A stretch of DNA of 64,000 bases. Origin: Silene conica (Eukaryota; Streptophyta; Magnoliopsida; Caryophyllales; Caryophyllaceae). The position numbers and the translations under genes are program-made. Each line of letters opens with the position of its first letter. Position 1 is the first letter of the stretch. The notes beneath the pieces were generated by a model. That model was not told where the DNA came from and searched no databases. It was given only the letters and a program-made list of their open reading frames with translations. Shown here in pieces: positions 45,749 through 57,120 of the stretch. Location: positions 18,732,501 to 18,796,500 of the forward strand of contig CM055317.2 of the NCBI GenBank assembly GCA_029255685.2, given 5' to 3'.

Positions 45749-48405
45749 TTAAGCTAGAAAACTTATAAGAGGAGAGCCACTACATTGGACGTTAGAAACG
45801 TCTGAAAGCCGTTGCCTCTGAGGCAATTTAGTATTTGCAGGAGAACCGAGATCACTGTCAAAGGACACGCTCTTTCTCTTCTGCTTTTCACCCATTATAT
45901 TTTCTTCAGCTGCCTCAGCGATAGGACTCAACTGCTTCATCTGTTGTGCAACCATGGCTTGAGCTTCAGCCACTACTGATGAATCATCATCTGTAGCATA
46001 CAGTACTTTCTGTAGCGCTGCCACAATCTGCAAACGCCCAAGACAGTCAATTCCTGAAATGTCATACAAGTTCTAAAGAGTACATTTGGATGTTTAATTA
46101 TGTTGACGTGTGACTTACAGGTGAGTTTTCGATCTCTGGGGTTTGGCACAATAATTCAATATCCCTTAGCTTTGAGAAATAGAAGTCTCGTTCTTTCTCA
46201 AGACTGTCCACTGACAGCTTCAACTCTGTAATCTGTACAACAAGGCCCGAATCACATATTGCATCGACAAAAGCTTAATGCAAATTGGTTTAATGTAATC
46301 TATACAACACTGGTGGATGTTCAGCAAAACTGGTTTTGTAATTAGTATGATCCCATAGAGTAAAATGCATATGAACTTGAAAAGCCGGCAGAGGTAAAAT
46401 TCTACCTGTTCTTCGTAGGCAGACACAGCAGCAGTGTTTGTTTTGACAGCATTAACTGTCTGATTAGTAGTACGATTTGCAGAAGACATCCGGTTGCCGT
46501 GAGCAGAAGAAGGCCTGTTGGTAGTTGTGTTGGGCCTTGCATTACATTTGGTGTTCACGGATTTTCTACTGTCTTTGCACCCTTTGCTGGCTTCTCTCCT
46601 TTCTATTGGATTGTAACTGTCATTATTTAAGAGAAACATTCAAATCAGTAATATCTCCTGCATACTAACGAAACACTTCATAATTTTCCCATGTGCTCAA
46701 TACACTATTAGAATTTCAGAAATCAGTAAATAGAATCAAACAATGCATGGTACAAGTATTAAATATGAGATGACATGACTGAATTATCAAAAATTCAAAG
46801 GTTGACACGACCGCAGTTTAAGGAGGTATTGGTGGGCATTTACAGGCAGACCACAGACATTTCGAGACTCTCAAATAGAGTAAAAACTTAACAGTCGTTA
46901 TTTGATAGTACGGGCCGATCAGGATTTTTAGGCCTACAGACAAACGAGTCAGCTGGTTTTGGGACAGTTTCAATGGGGCGCAACTGCACGTAATAGCTCT
47001 ATTTGCTAGAAATCAATTGTTTAGACATGATTTTATTTCGACTAACATGCGTTTGCAACCGGATTGAATAAGTGGAAAACTACCAAAGAACAAGTATATG
47101 GAGAACAATTGATGCTGAAATTATCAGTACTGAAAAATGTATGCACTTCTAAGTTCTAACATACAACTTCATATCAGTTGGTCTTTTGAGGCCGTTTTAC
47201 AGTAAGATTATGTTAAATTCAACAACGGGTCTGGGCCACACCCGAACGGAGGAGAAAGAGACCACAATATAAATCCAAGAGGGTTCCACCTTAGAGGGAG
47301 TAACCCTTGCCTTATAAAGTGATCATTCTTTCTCTCTTCTATCAAGGTGGGATAATCCTCACATGTGGGATTTTCGGGTTTGTTCACAGATTATGATTAT
47401 CTGTTTACACAAGAATTTGTGTTGTAATATTAGGAATACAAAATAAGAATTGAAAAATGAGGGAGATGGAAATTACTTGTAAAAAAGGCCAGAATTATGT
47501 GAATCACAGTATTTCTTCATCCACTGCATGAACTCCAGATTATCCAAAGGCCTCCCTTTGATTAGCTTGTTCACTTCTATATGCTGAAATTACACATATA
47601 CAACACAGTTGATTCACTAAAACGAAAGCAAAAACCCGATAACAGTGGCCAGAAAATTGATATAAAAAACCAACCTTGGTAATCTTAAGCCTGTTAAAGA
47701 CATCCTGAAGAACCTTGTAGTTCTGAATCATGTCGTACTCCGTCTTCGCATCGAAATTAACCTTATGCATCGGTACTAATCCTGGGTGTACTGCATCCAT
47801 CAATTGACACTGTACTGCCCCTGATGCTGACTATAATTTCCGCAATCAATAACGTTAATTAATCCAAATATACGTCCACATAACAACATAAAAAAAAAAT
47901 ATCATTTTCGATTTATAGAAACAAAATATAAATGGGATTTACTCCCTCTGTTTCAATTACTTATTTTTTTTAATGAATGGTAAAACAAATGATTGGGATG
48001 GAGAATCCTACTATGTACTCCTATGTTCAAATTATTTGTTTACCTTTGTGGACCATTTCAATCAAAGTAAACAAATGATTAGAACGATGTAATAAACTGA
48101 GTAAACTAGAAATATACTCCTCGCAAAGAATAAAAAAAAGGGCAAATAAACGACTGAAACTAAGGGAGTAGTAAGTAGCATCCAATCTATAAAACCCCAA
48201 CAACGACAAATGTTGGTTTCCGAAAAACCCAAGGAAAAAACGGAAGGATAATAAAAGTAGAAGAAATGAAAAGAAAGAAAAGTGAGAAAGAAATTACATC
48301 TTCAACTTTGGAGAGATTGAGATTAAGGGTGGAATTAATCCAAGAAAGAATTTCAGATCGGCCGACAAAATAAGCAGAATCCATCATTCCAATATTGTTA
48401 GCCAT
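45749..48405 (-). CDS. EB1C: EB1C-like microtubule plus-end binding protein, six exons, intact
   Basis: Exons: 48298-48405, 47675-47830, 47477-47583, 46406-46616, 46119-46232, 45749-46027. All five introns are GT-AG, phases join exactly, and the product is 324 aa, close to the roughly 330 aa of Arabidopsis EB1C. The calponin-homology domain starts [20 protein letters not shown] and includes [20 protein letters not shown] and [21 protein letters not shown] Ser/Thr/Asn-rich linker follows, then the EB1 coiled-coil/homology domain ([20 protein letters not shown]). The tail is basic ([24 protein letters not shown]) with no EEY/F end, which distinguishes the plant EB1C type from EB1A/B. EB1 proteins track growing microtubule ends; EB1C acts in spindle and phragmoplast and is nuclear before mitosis. 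Introns 1 and 3 contain small transposons but coding and splice sites are untouched. Confidence 0.95.
47211..47388. mobile_element. Solo LTR of a TRIM-like element in EB1C intron 3
   Basis: 178 bp beginning TGTTAAATTC and ending TTTGTTCACA, flanked by a perfect 5-bp duplication GATTA (47206-47210 and 47389-47393). TG...CA ends, 5-bp duplication and small size fit a solo LTR of a TRIM/SMART-type retroelement. No partner copy in this window. Confidence 0.75.
47942..48168. mobile_element. Stowaway MITE in EB1C intron 1
   Basis: 227 bp with TIRs CTCCCTCTGTTTCAATTAC and (opposite strand) CTCCCTTAGTTTCAGTC, flanked by TA on both sides; the Tc1/mariner-derived Stowaway signature. It occupies nearly half of intron 1. 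Confidence 0.88.
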
Positions 48406-49354
48406 TTTTGTTGTTGTTGATTTGTTCAGAATTAACGGGGAATTTAGTTTAGTTTTAGTTTAGTTTAGTTAAGTTTGAATTTGTTAGAGTGAAGAAATGT
48501 GTATTCAATGATTTGGGTGTTTTTATTGGAAGAGGATTTGAGGAAGGAGCGTGTTGGGAGATGTGCCTTTTTGGTGTGTCCATTCAAATTTTAAGCTTCT
48601 ATTCTTTTCGACCGTTGTAACTTTAAACCTATTACCAACTTTTTTAACCAAATTTCTAGTGGACCGGATAAATAGGGTGTGGTTATTAGTACAACTGGCC
48701 ATTTTGCCGTGGACCGGTGGTGATTGATCATATGCCAGATCGGACAAAGTTAAAGCATAAATTTAGGTTTAATCGTGTTTGCTTTAATTCACTAGTTTAT
48801 ATCCCACACAAATACATAATGTATCGGTTATATACTTATATGTACACAATTTTTAGTTTTTACTCTATTCTTTAAGCTTAAATTGAAATATTGTTAATTT
48901 TTTATATTTCATTTCAATAATGTTTTTTGAATTAAGAAAAAAATCATTTTACAAACTTAACCATGAAAGTTGAGCAATGTAGTAAATTGTATATTTTAAT
49001 AGTTTTTTAAAAATTTGAAGCTAATGATTTATTTAATTGACTTTATTCATCATGAAACTTATAATAACAACTTATACTTTTTCTTTTTCTACGGGTAAGT
49101 ATACATCATATCAGTAATTATAATATCAAATGAAAGGTTTAGGAATTTATAGTTACTGAGTTTTTATGAATTTAATTTTATTTTGATAAAATCATAGTGT
49201 AGTGTTTAAAAAATAGTTTAATTAATAGTCCGTATTTTAATTAGAATAATTTTTTAGTTAGAAAAATATCTAGTGCCACTAGTGCCCTTATTTTAAGAAT
49301 TTCACTTTGGAAGAAAACATTTAATCTTTTTCTTTCATGAAAGAGTTAATGGAA
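48406..49354 (-). promoter_or_regulatory. EB1C upstream region
   Basis: Intergenic sequence ahead of the EB1C start, AT-rich, with no element ends. Minus strand has ACAACGGTC (48611-48619), matching the AACGG core of the mitosis-specific activator (MSA) element about 210 bp before the ATG. A TATA box could not be assigned with confidence. Confidence 0.45.
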
Positions 49355-49359
49355 ATAAT

Positions 49360-50704
49360 TGCAGGTTACACGGTCATACCATCCCTACAATAAACTTAGT
49401 CTCACTAATTATATTACTAATTTAACATATAAATTAGGTTTAGATCTTATGCATACAAAATTAAATGCGGAAATAAAAGATTCGGACCCTTACATTCGGT
49501 CCAAATATATGCTAGGTTGATTCTCCACGGAGCAACCAAAATAGCTTGCCTCCTTTACGATGCACTCAAGACTTACCCTTAACACCGAAAATCTCACAGA
49601 TTAGGTGATAAATAACCGGTTTCCTCAAAACCGAGTTCTAATCGTATTAGAACAATAATCGAAAATACTACAACTATTATAGTTTTATTATAATCTTATT
49701 ATAAATTACTAGTAAATAATATTTTCTTACTAGAAAATATTTAAGAGGATTTCTTGAGTTTTTCTTTACTCTAGAAAAATAAGCATGGGTTAGAATGAAA
49801 ATTGTGAACATATTTAAGAGGATTTCACGAGTTTTTCTTTACTCTAAAAAAAATAAGCATGGGTTAGAATGAAAATTATGAACAAATTCACTTCTTATAG
49901 TAGGTTGAGTGTCGTGCGGTTGTGTGTTTTGGAAGGCCAAATAGGTTGCTTGTCTTACACATGCAATTAGGGTTGCATGGCTACACTAAGGCATTATACC
50001 TGCATCATCATTATGCTTTAGGGATGATTTAATTATAAAATGCAAACCCTTAACCTCACAAAATCACACAACACAATTAGATGTAAAATGGACCTTCATT
50101 TTACAAATTGTAATTTGTACAATTGTGTGACATGTGACATCCTATGCCACAAATTCAATTGTATTAATTTAAAATATATTTATCATATAAATATTATTTA
50201 TAAATTAATTAAATCATATTTAACAAATTAATTTAGTAATTCGTAATTACCGTCCCAAAATATGGTTATTATAATAATCGTCAAAACGATATACAACGTT
50301 TGTTATAACCACGAACCTTTCACATTCTAATTTCGATATTTCAAAAATATCGATTAATATTTGACAATCGATACATTTCAATTTCAAATATAAATCTTAC
50401 ATTAAGATTCAACCTCTGATTTCTCGATATTCGATTTTAAGAATTTGATCAATTCGTATCGTATACAATTGATCAAAATATCAATTAAGGGGATTGTCCT
50501 TTAGGTGTGACCTAAAGGGATCAACTGACCACCACCGTCATACTACAGTAATGTCAAACTATAGTCAGCCAATCATTACCGATTAATGTTGGTCAGTTAA
50601 CTATATAATTTCGGATCATCCCTTGCATATTCTTATCATGAGATTTGGCAATGATAATTATCACTGACGTGATCGCACTATTGTTGATGATACATTTCCC
50701 AACA
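49360..50704 (-). repeat. 3' LTR of the gag-only copia element
   Basis: 1345 bp. Contains a 73-bp tandem duplication (49737-49809, 49810-49882) absent from the other LTR, and lacks a 4-bp GGAT insertion found there; the two differences account for the 69-bp length gap. Confidence 0.93.
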
Positions 50705-50729
50705 ATCTCCCACTTGTCCTCGACAAGTG
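50705..50729 (-). promoter_or_regulatory. Copia PPT inside a perfect hairpin
   Basis: Minus strand CACTTGTC-GAG-GACAAGTG then GGAGAT before the 3' LTR; the purine tract AAGTGGGAGAT is partly formed by the right arm of the 8-bp stem. Confidence 0.8.
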
Positions 50730-51936
50730 TGCGTCACCGATTCTCTTTTTCTATTACATCATCTCCCACTCAATGCAAGGTGTTTTACAGGTTGTACTTG
50801 CATTTGATCATATCGTGAGCGGTTTCCTCGATCTGTAGATTTAACTGCTTTGACCGGAATTATCTCTCATAGATACCTTCCGAGTGTGGCCACGCATTTC
50901 CAGTTAAACTTCTCCTCGAGTGGCCCTGAGATTTAAAATAACCCTGACTGGGGACTGGACAATTCATATCTTACTATTCCCTTCGACTAACACAGTCCAT
51001 TATGACCCAAAAGATGCCCATTTGACCCCCTTTTACGGATGATCGTAGAGCATAAATCAAAGTCACTCTGAAACTGTGCCACCTTGGGCGAACAGTCTCT
51101 AGTCTAAGAATCGACTCATCATGAGAATAATATAGTAGCTCTCGCCACGACCAGGCTGTGATAAAATTTCCAGAACTCTATAAGCGGTCACTTATTGCCC
51201 GACAGAGTGTCTCCTGCAGCCTGCCTATGTGATCGACTAGTCATCGTCCCATATGACTCTATGGCATCTGAACTTGCCATCAATCGCCTCACACTCTAGT
51301 CGCTTCGAGACGTCACCTCATAAAAGCGACTATGGCTATACTAAGTTAATCCAGTTCACTTATGGGGTTCAAAATTGTCTCTTACAAACAATTTGGATTT
51401 GACAAAGTATATATATAAACAGTGAGTTAATGATAACTCAAACGATAAGAGTAATTGTCATGTACGAACAGTCAATACAATATTACTGTTCCACACTGTA
51501 CAATTTATGATGCTCATTCATGAATTTGTATTAATGGTTTGATATGTGAATACACCATTCAGATCTTTTATACCTACAAATTTCAGTTTCCTTCTGACTC
51601 ATGTCATCCCGTATAACATGATCTTATTCAAGTACATTTCTAGTCCTCATATTAGATTCGAGTCTCCTTACCTGAAGGAAGCTCCCACTGTTAATTTATA
51701 ACTCGTGACATGTTGTTCTCACGTACACAGTCACATTGTACTAGAGTTCATATTGTAGTTTACCTAAATCCGATCCACTAGTTCTCCATGAGCACTTATA
51801 TCGAAATAAGGTTTTTGTTTCAACATCTTGGCATGTTAATCAACGTCATACGAATCAACGCGTTCATATCTAGATGATTTATATTCATCGATATGAACAA
51901 TTTATAATATCCAACCTTGTAAATCAATAGGTGACG
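50730..51936 (-). other. Non-coding 3' interior of the copia derivative
   Basis: No copia pol motif and no long ORF on either strand. Confidence 0.6.
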
Positions 51937-52491
51937 TGTAACAACCCGACCCACCACGGTCGTAACACACCCCCAATAAGATGAGAGGTAAACCTTTGGG
52001 CTCATTATTTGTCCTCACTTAAGCCCAAAAGCACAAGGCCTTGTTACTAAGTGGTGGGTGGAAGCTATTATAAACATATCACAAGCCTCACATTCTACCG
52101 ATGTGGGACAACTTTCTTCTCATACTCTTGGGGTGTTACAAACTCCCCAACTTAAAGAACACAACGTCCTCGTTGTGCCTCAAACTTGACCACAACCAGG
52201 GCCAGAATCCTCCCCCGCTAGGTGTGTGACCCGGGTACTCCCGACCACAGGCTCACCACACGGTCGCTGGGTCGCTCTGATACCATTTGTAACAACCCGA
52301 CCCACCACGGTCGTAACACACCCCCAATAAGATGAGAGGTAAACCTTTGGGCTCATTATTTGTCCTCACTTAAGCCCAAAAGCACAAGGCCTTGTTACTA
52401 AGTGGTGGGTGGAAGCTATTATAAACATATCACAAGCCTCACATTCTACCGATGTGGGACAACTTTCTTCTCATACTCTTGGGGTGTTACA
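51937..52491 (-). mobile_element. TRIM element with identical terminal repeats
   Basis: 555 bp with terminal direct repeats 51937-52140 and 52288-52491 (204 bp each, no difference found by eye), a perfect duplication TGACG (51932-51936, 52492-52496), PBS TGGTATCAGAGC on the minus strand (52274-52285) and a PPT AAGTTGGGGAGTT before the 3' repeat. The repeats contain GTCCCACATCGG, common in TRIM LTRs. Non-coding; very recent by repeat identity. Confidence 0.92.
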
Positions 52492-52496
52492 TGACG

Positions 52497-53634
52497 TTTC
52501 ATTATCATATAATAAACTCACTTATGATTGTCCATCATCCTATGATGCTCTTAACATATTTATTCATCTAGAATTGAAAACCTCTTATTCTTTATATTTA
52601 AAGAATCACCATTCTCTCTTAATGGTAGGTTCAATTTTCTAATGACTTTTTCTCCCACTGATTTTTGTATCACTATCTTTATAGTTAATTAACTCCCACT
52701 ATCTCTATAGTGATTAGTTCCTACTCAATCAACATCTTCTCATCTCATTATGAACATTTCATTTTTCGTCCTCCTTCCCTTGGAAAGCACCAGGACATGA
52801 TTTCTCCTATATAAACCTTTAGAACAAGAAACATTATTATCAAGAGGACGGGAGACGATTTCTCCTCTATTATCACATAAATTCAGAAACATTAACTTCA
52901 GGGAAACGTTTTCCTTCCGTTTATACGCGCGGTTCCTTTTGTCCTCTCTAGGAACTAATGACATAAAGAACATTTCCTTTTGTGTCCTCGCGTAGTTTCT
53001 TCTGTGTCCTCTCGTAGTTTCTTCTATCCATTCATTTAGGGTTCTTCTCAAGGACCCTATATAGGACTCTTCTCTAAGATCCCATATTTATTCCATTGGT
53101 TTGCGGGCGTAGAATTTCTCCCACTCTTTCCTTTAAAATAACTGTTATTTTTACAAGGATAGCAATTTCGCCCATGAACAATGTTTTGGATAGTAGGCAT
53201 TATGAGGAGTGAGATATTAGTTCTCACATTCACTTAAGGTGATCATCTTATAATGAACTAATGTACTCACATTTGAGTTTGATGTTTATATCTTATATTG
53301 ATTGAGTGTTTTTCACGGGGGGAGTAATTCTCGTTTAAGTAAATCAAATTACTTTATTATGATCCTATCATGTCTAGCGTACGGTGAATTGTTCAAGGTA
53401 CTTTATTACGATCTATGAAAATCATATCAACTCATGTTATATAATGCATTTAAAAACAACGATTTGATTTAAGAAAAAAAGAGATGACTTGGGTTGAAAA
53501 CCAAGTCACCAACATTCAACATTACAACCATTGTTTGAAATAACCAAATCCTTGTCATACAATAAATACCATGTTCTTAAAATTAAAATGCATAATCGAA
53601 AGAAGCCATCAATTGAAAATTAGAGCTAAGCTCT
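52497..53634 (-). other. Non-coding region downstream of copia gag
   Basis: AT-rich sequence between gag and the TRIM. A minus-strand ORF at 52740-53051 arises from imperfect repeats of GTTTCTTCTGTGTCCTC-type sequence and resembles nothing known. Confidence 0.5.
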
Positions 53635-54710
53635 TTATGTTTTCAATCTTCGGATGCTACCATAGCGATCCATGGAAGGAACTTTAAGCTTCCTTTTCGT
53701 TCTCCTTGCCTTTATTTTTGGAGGGAGCCCCTTTAAAAAAATTATAAAAGGGTGAGAGTCAACGACTTGTATCAACATACAAAAGTTGAAAAAATAACAT
53801 GAATTTAAATGAGAATTATTACTTACTGCAAGAACCCTTCCAGCTTTGAGGTCGTTTAGGTACTTTTGGCAATCCGCTTCCAATGCCCCATCTTAGTGCA
53901 ATAATGGGACTTGTCTTCGACTTTTGAAAACGATGAAGAAGCACCTTTCGAAAAGGTCTTCTCTTTAAGAGATGTGGGTTTGAAGGCTTTGACACTTTTG
54001 CCTTTGTTAGCCTTCCGCTTAAACTTTCCCTTGCTCTTTTTCTCGATGTTGAGCACATCCTTCGTGGAACTCTCATTAAGTCCCCTATCCCTTTTCGCTT
54101 GGACAAGCATCTTATGCAATTCGTCCAAAGAGGTTTATTGATTACGCATGTTGAAGTTCACCCGGAACTGAGCATACGTTTTCACTTTGTTAAGGGAGTG
54201 AAGAATTCTGTCAATAATAAGAGAGTCGAGAACATTCACCCCTTGAACCTTCAAGGTTTCGGCTAGCTCAACCATTTTGAGCACATGAGCACTAATCCGT
54301 TGACCTTCCTTCAAGGTCAAGTCAAAGAAGGCGGACACCGCCTCATATTGGATTACCCTAGGAGCTTGCGAAAACATGGTCACGAGTCTAGTGTAAATCT
54401 CATTAGCCGTGGCTAGCTTAATCATTCTCCTTTGGAGATCCGGCTCCATGGAGAATATAAGCACGTTCTTAAGATCATGCGACTCTTTCATGTAGGTCTT
54501 ATAGGCCTCACGAGTCGGCTTCGATGCACGAGCGGCGGCAGTGGGAGGACCGGCTATGGTTAGGTAACGAGTCTTATCGCCACCTTCCGCGGCCAAAACC
54601 AATTGAGCGGCCCAATCCTTAAAATTGGCGCCATACTTCTCAAGCTTGCATCGATCGATGAAGGATTGAAGCCATGATACGTTCGTGAGAGGTGGAGCGT
54701 TATTAGCCAT
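53635..54710 (-). pseudogene. gag: Copia gag, broken
   Basis: Starts at the ATG at 54710 (MANNAPPLTNVSWLQSFIDR). UBN2-type gag: DWAAQLVLAAEGG, NEIYTRLVTMFSQ, ISAHVLKMVELAETLK, AQFRVNFNMRNQ. A TAA at 54135-54137 (codon 192) interrupts the frame, which continues with DELHKMLVQAKRDRGL and a Lys-rich segment to the zinc knuckle near 53880. There the first Cys is Ser (SHYCTKMGHWK) and a one-base shift separates it from DCQKYLNDLKAGRV. A GTAAGT directly after this and an AAAG later could form an intron. No downstream pol. Confidence 0.85.
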
Positions 54711-57106
54711 TTGATGATTGTTGAAAATGAACTACAAATGAAACGAAGGAATTAAAACAATTATCGTTTATTTAAACTTGTAAATTGTAAACAAGTTAAG
54801 CATCTACTTAATGATCTCTTATCCAATTAAGCATATGATCCCGAGACCCAAATCCATACTAACTCGGGCACGGTATAGCCGATACATCCCTCATTAATAT
54901 AATTCGGTGGATTAACCTTCAATCTATTCTACTTTTAGAACTCTCGGTCGACAAGAATTACATTAATTCTTATCTTTAGCCCGAACTTATTATCACTACG
55001 GTGGCTCGAATACCTTCGTTGAGATCGACCAAATTTCGAGAGCGTAATCATATTACCCCATTTACCTAATGTAACAAGTTTAGCACCCCGGTTTAGCCGA
55101 GCCTACTTCCTTATGAAGAAGGGACTCATGGGTTCTTTACTCTTTGGTAAGGCTATGTCTCAATTTTTAAATACGTAAGAGATCTTGTCAATTTATTATC
55201 TATCTCCTTTAAGTGAACTAAGTTGGTGAATTATCGATAATTTAATTGACACGGCCGATAAACTCGATGAATATGCATGATATAGAATGACGATTTGGCT
55301 ATGCATGCAAACATATAAAGCATAAAAAGCATAAAACTTTAAAAGCATAAATAAATCCTAGTATGGCCTTCCTAAAATAGAAAATTTAATTGAAAATTAC
55401 AAATTTGGAAACCAACTCCTTGGTCCATTGAACTTCACACGAGGCACGCATCTCAAGGCAAACTCCGTCTTGGTCGGAACTCCTTTCCGAAAAGCACCGT
55501 CTTCAAGGATCTCCGGAATAAATAATTACAAATTTTCTATCTATTTTATACATTATCAAATAAAATATAGCAATAAAATAAAGTGATACGAGATCACATT
55601 AAATTAAAACCGAATCGATAACCCCTTACATTACGGGAATTATCGATTTAAAAACTAAGGCCATACTAAGCAAAAATACATAATTCCAAATTACGTAAAT
55701 TAAATTATGACATTCATAAATAAATAAATATGCAATGCTTATGAATATACAACTAACTTGCCAATCCTAAGCCAAATCGTCCTATTTAAGCATAATTTAA
55801 ATTTCGTTATCATAATAACACGGTTTTATGGAATAGCGTGATTTTAACATTTAAAATCATTTAACATTATTTGAATCAATATTCACGATTAAGTTAAACA
55901 TCCTAACACATTTAGGTTTCAAAATTTAGTCTTACTCAAATTTTGAACATGACTTAACTTATTTATTATAATATTGTTCGGTATATTATCGGTTTTACGG
56001 AAAAAATAATATAAAAATCAATTGAGTCATAAAATATTTCCAAAAAAATAGAAAATTTCAGATCCTAAAAACATAAATATAACCGAAATAAACAATTTAT
56101 TTCGAAATAAAACGTATAAACATGCATATTTAAACGGAAATTCAAAATTACCTTATAAATAATGCAATAAAATACTAATAAATTTTTTTACATATTCCAA
56201 AACACTCAAGAGACTGAAATGGACAGGAAAAATTAGAATAACACTGTTCAAGGACCGAAAAATGATAATATGACTCTTACAATTCAATTTTTTTTAACTT
56301 TTAACATTTAAGAATTAAAAACTAAAATTCCAGAAACTATTGGCACCCAAGAAAAATATGATGATGAACATATCTAATATGACAAATATGGGTTAATTTT
56401 TCCGGCCATTTTGGTTACTTTTACCATTTTTTAACAAATTATGCAAAATCAATTCTCATGCAAAATTCGAAATAAAAATCTCAAAATTTACATGTATGCT
56501 ACAAATAATATATATATGACACTGTATAAAAATTTTATGGCCAAATTCAAACTCAAACTATTTAAGTTGAATTATGTCACTATTATCTCGATTTTTACCA
56601 TAAAAATCAATAATCATGCAATACTTAATATAAACTTCTGAACAATTTAGTGAACATTTTAAATATTGCATGTGACATATATAAAAAGTTTTGTAGCTAA
56701 TTTCATAATCTAACTATATAAACCCATTTTAAACTCATTTTATGACAATTTAACTATTAAATTTCATAAACCATGCATAAAACTCCTTTAACTCGAAAAA
56801 TTTTATATTCATAATATAAAAAATGCATGTGAAAACATATATAAAAATCTCGACCAGAAAGTTTAATTTGCTAATTTTCCCATAACCAAAATCATCTTTA
56901 ACCGATTAAATAATAAAATTAACTATTATTTGTAAAAATGAACAATATAATTCCATAAATCATTCATAATGACTTAAAACATTTTTAAGACCAAAAAGTA
57001 TACATGCATTAATAATTTCTTGCATATCTTATATGTACCAATTAATTTACATTTTTATTGTTAATCATATTACTCGTAAAAACGAGTTGCATGTAAGCAA
57101 CCGTAT
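54711..57106 (-). other. Long 5' leader of the copia derivative
   Basis: 2.4 kb between PBS and gag, AT-rich, no supported coding region. Unusually long for a copia leader. Confidence 0.6.
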
Positions 57107-57120
57107 GCTCTGATACCATT
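57107..57120 (-). promoter_or_regulatory. Copia PBS
   Basis: Minus strand AATGGTATCAGAGC directly next to the 5' LTR end (CGTAACCTACA); initiator-Met type. Confidence 0.9.

Noticed and set aside
52740..53051. 103-residue basic ORF in the copia derivative
   Set aside because: Built from imperfect short repeats (GTTTCTTCTRTGTCCTC-type) and resembles no known protein.
54944..54951. Single TCGGTCGA in the copia leader
   Set aside because: No 12-bp palindrome and no partner at 19 or 21 bp; chance occurrence.
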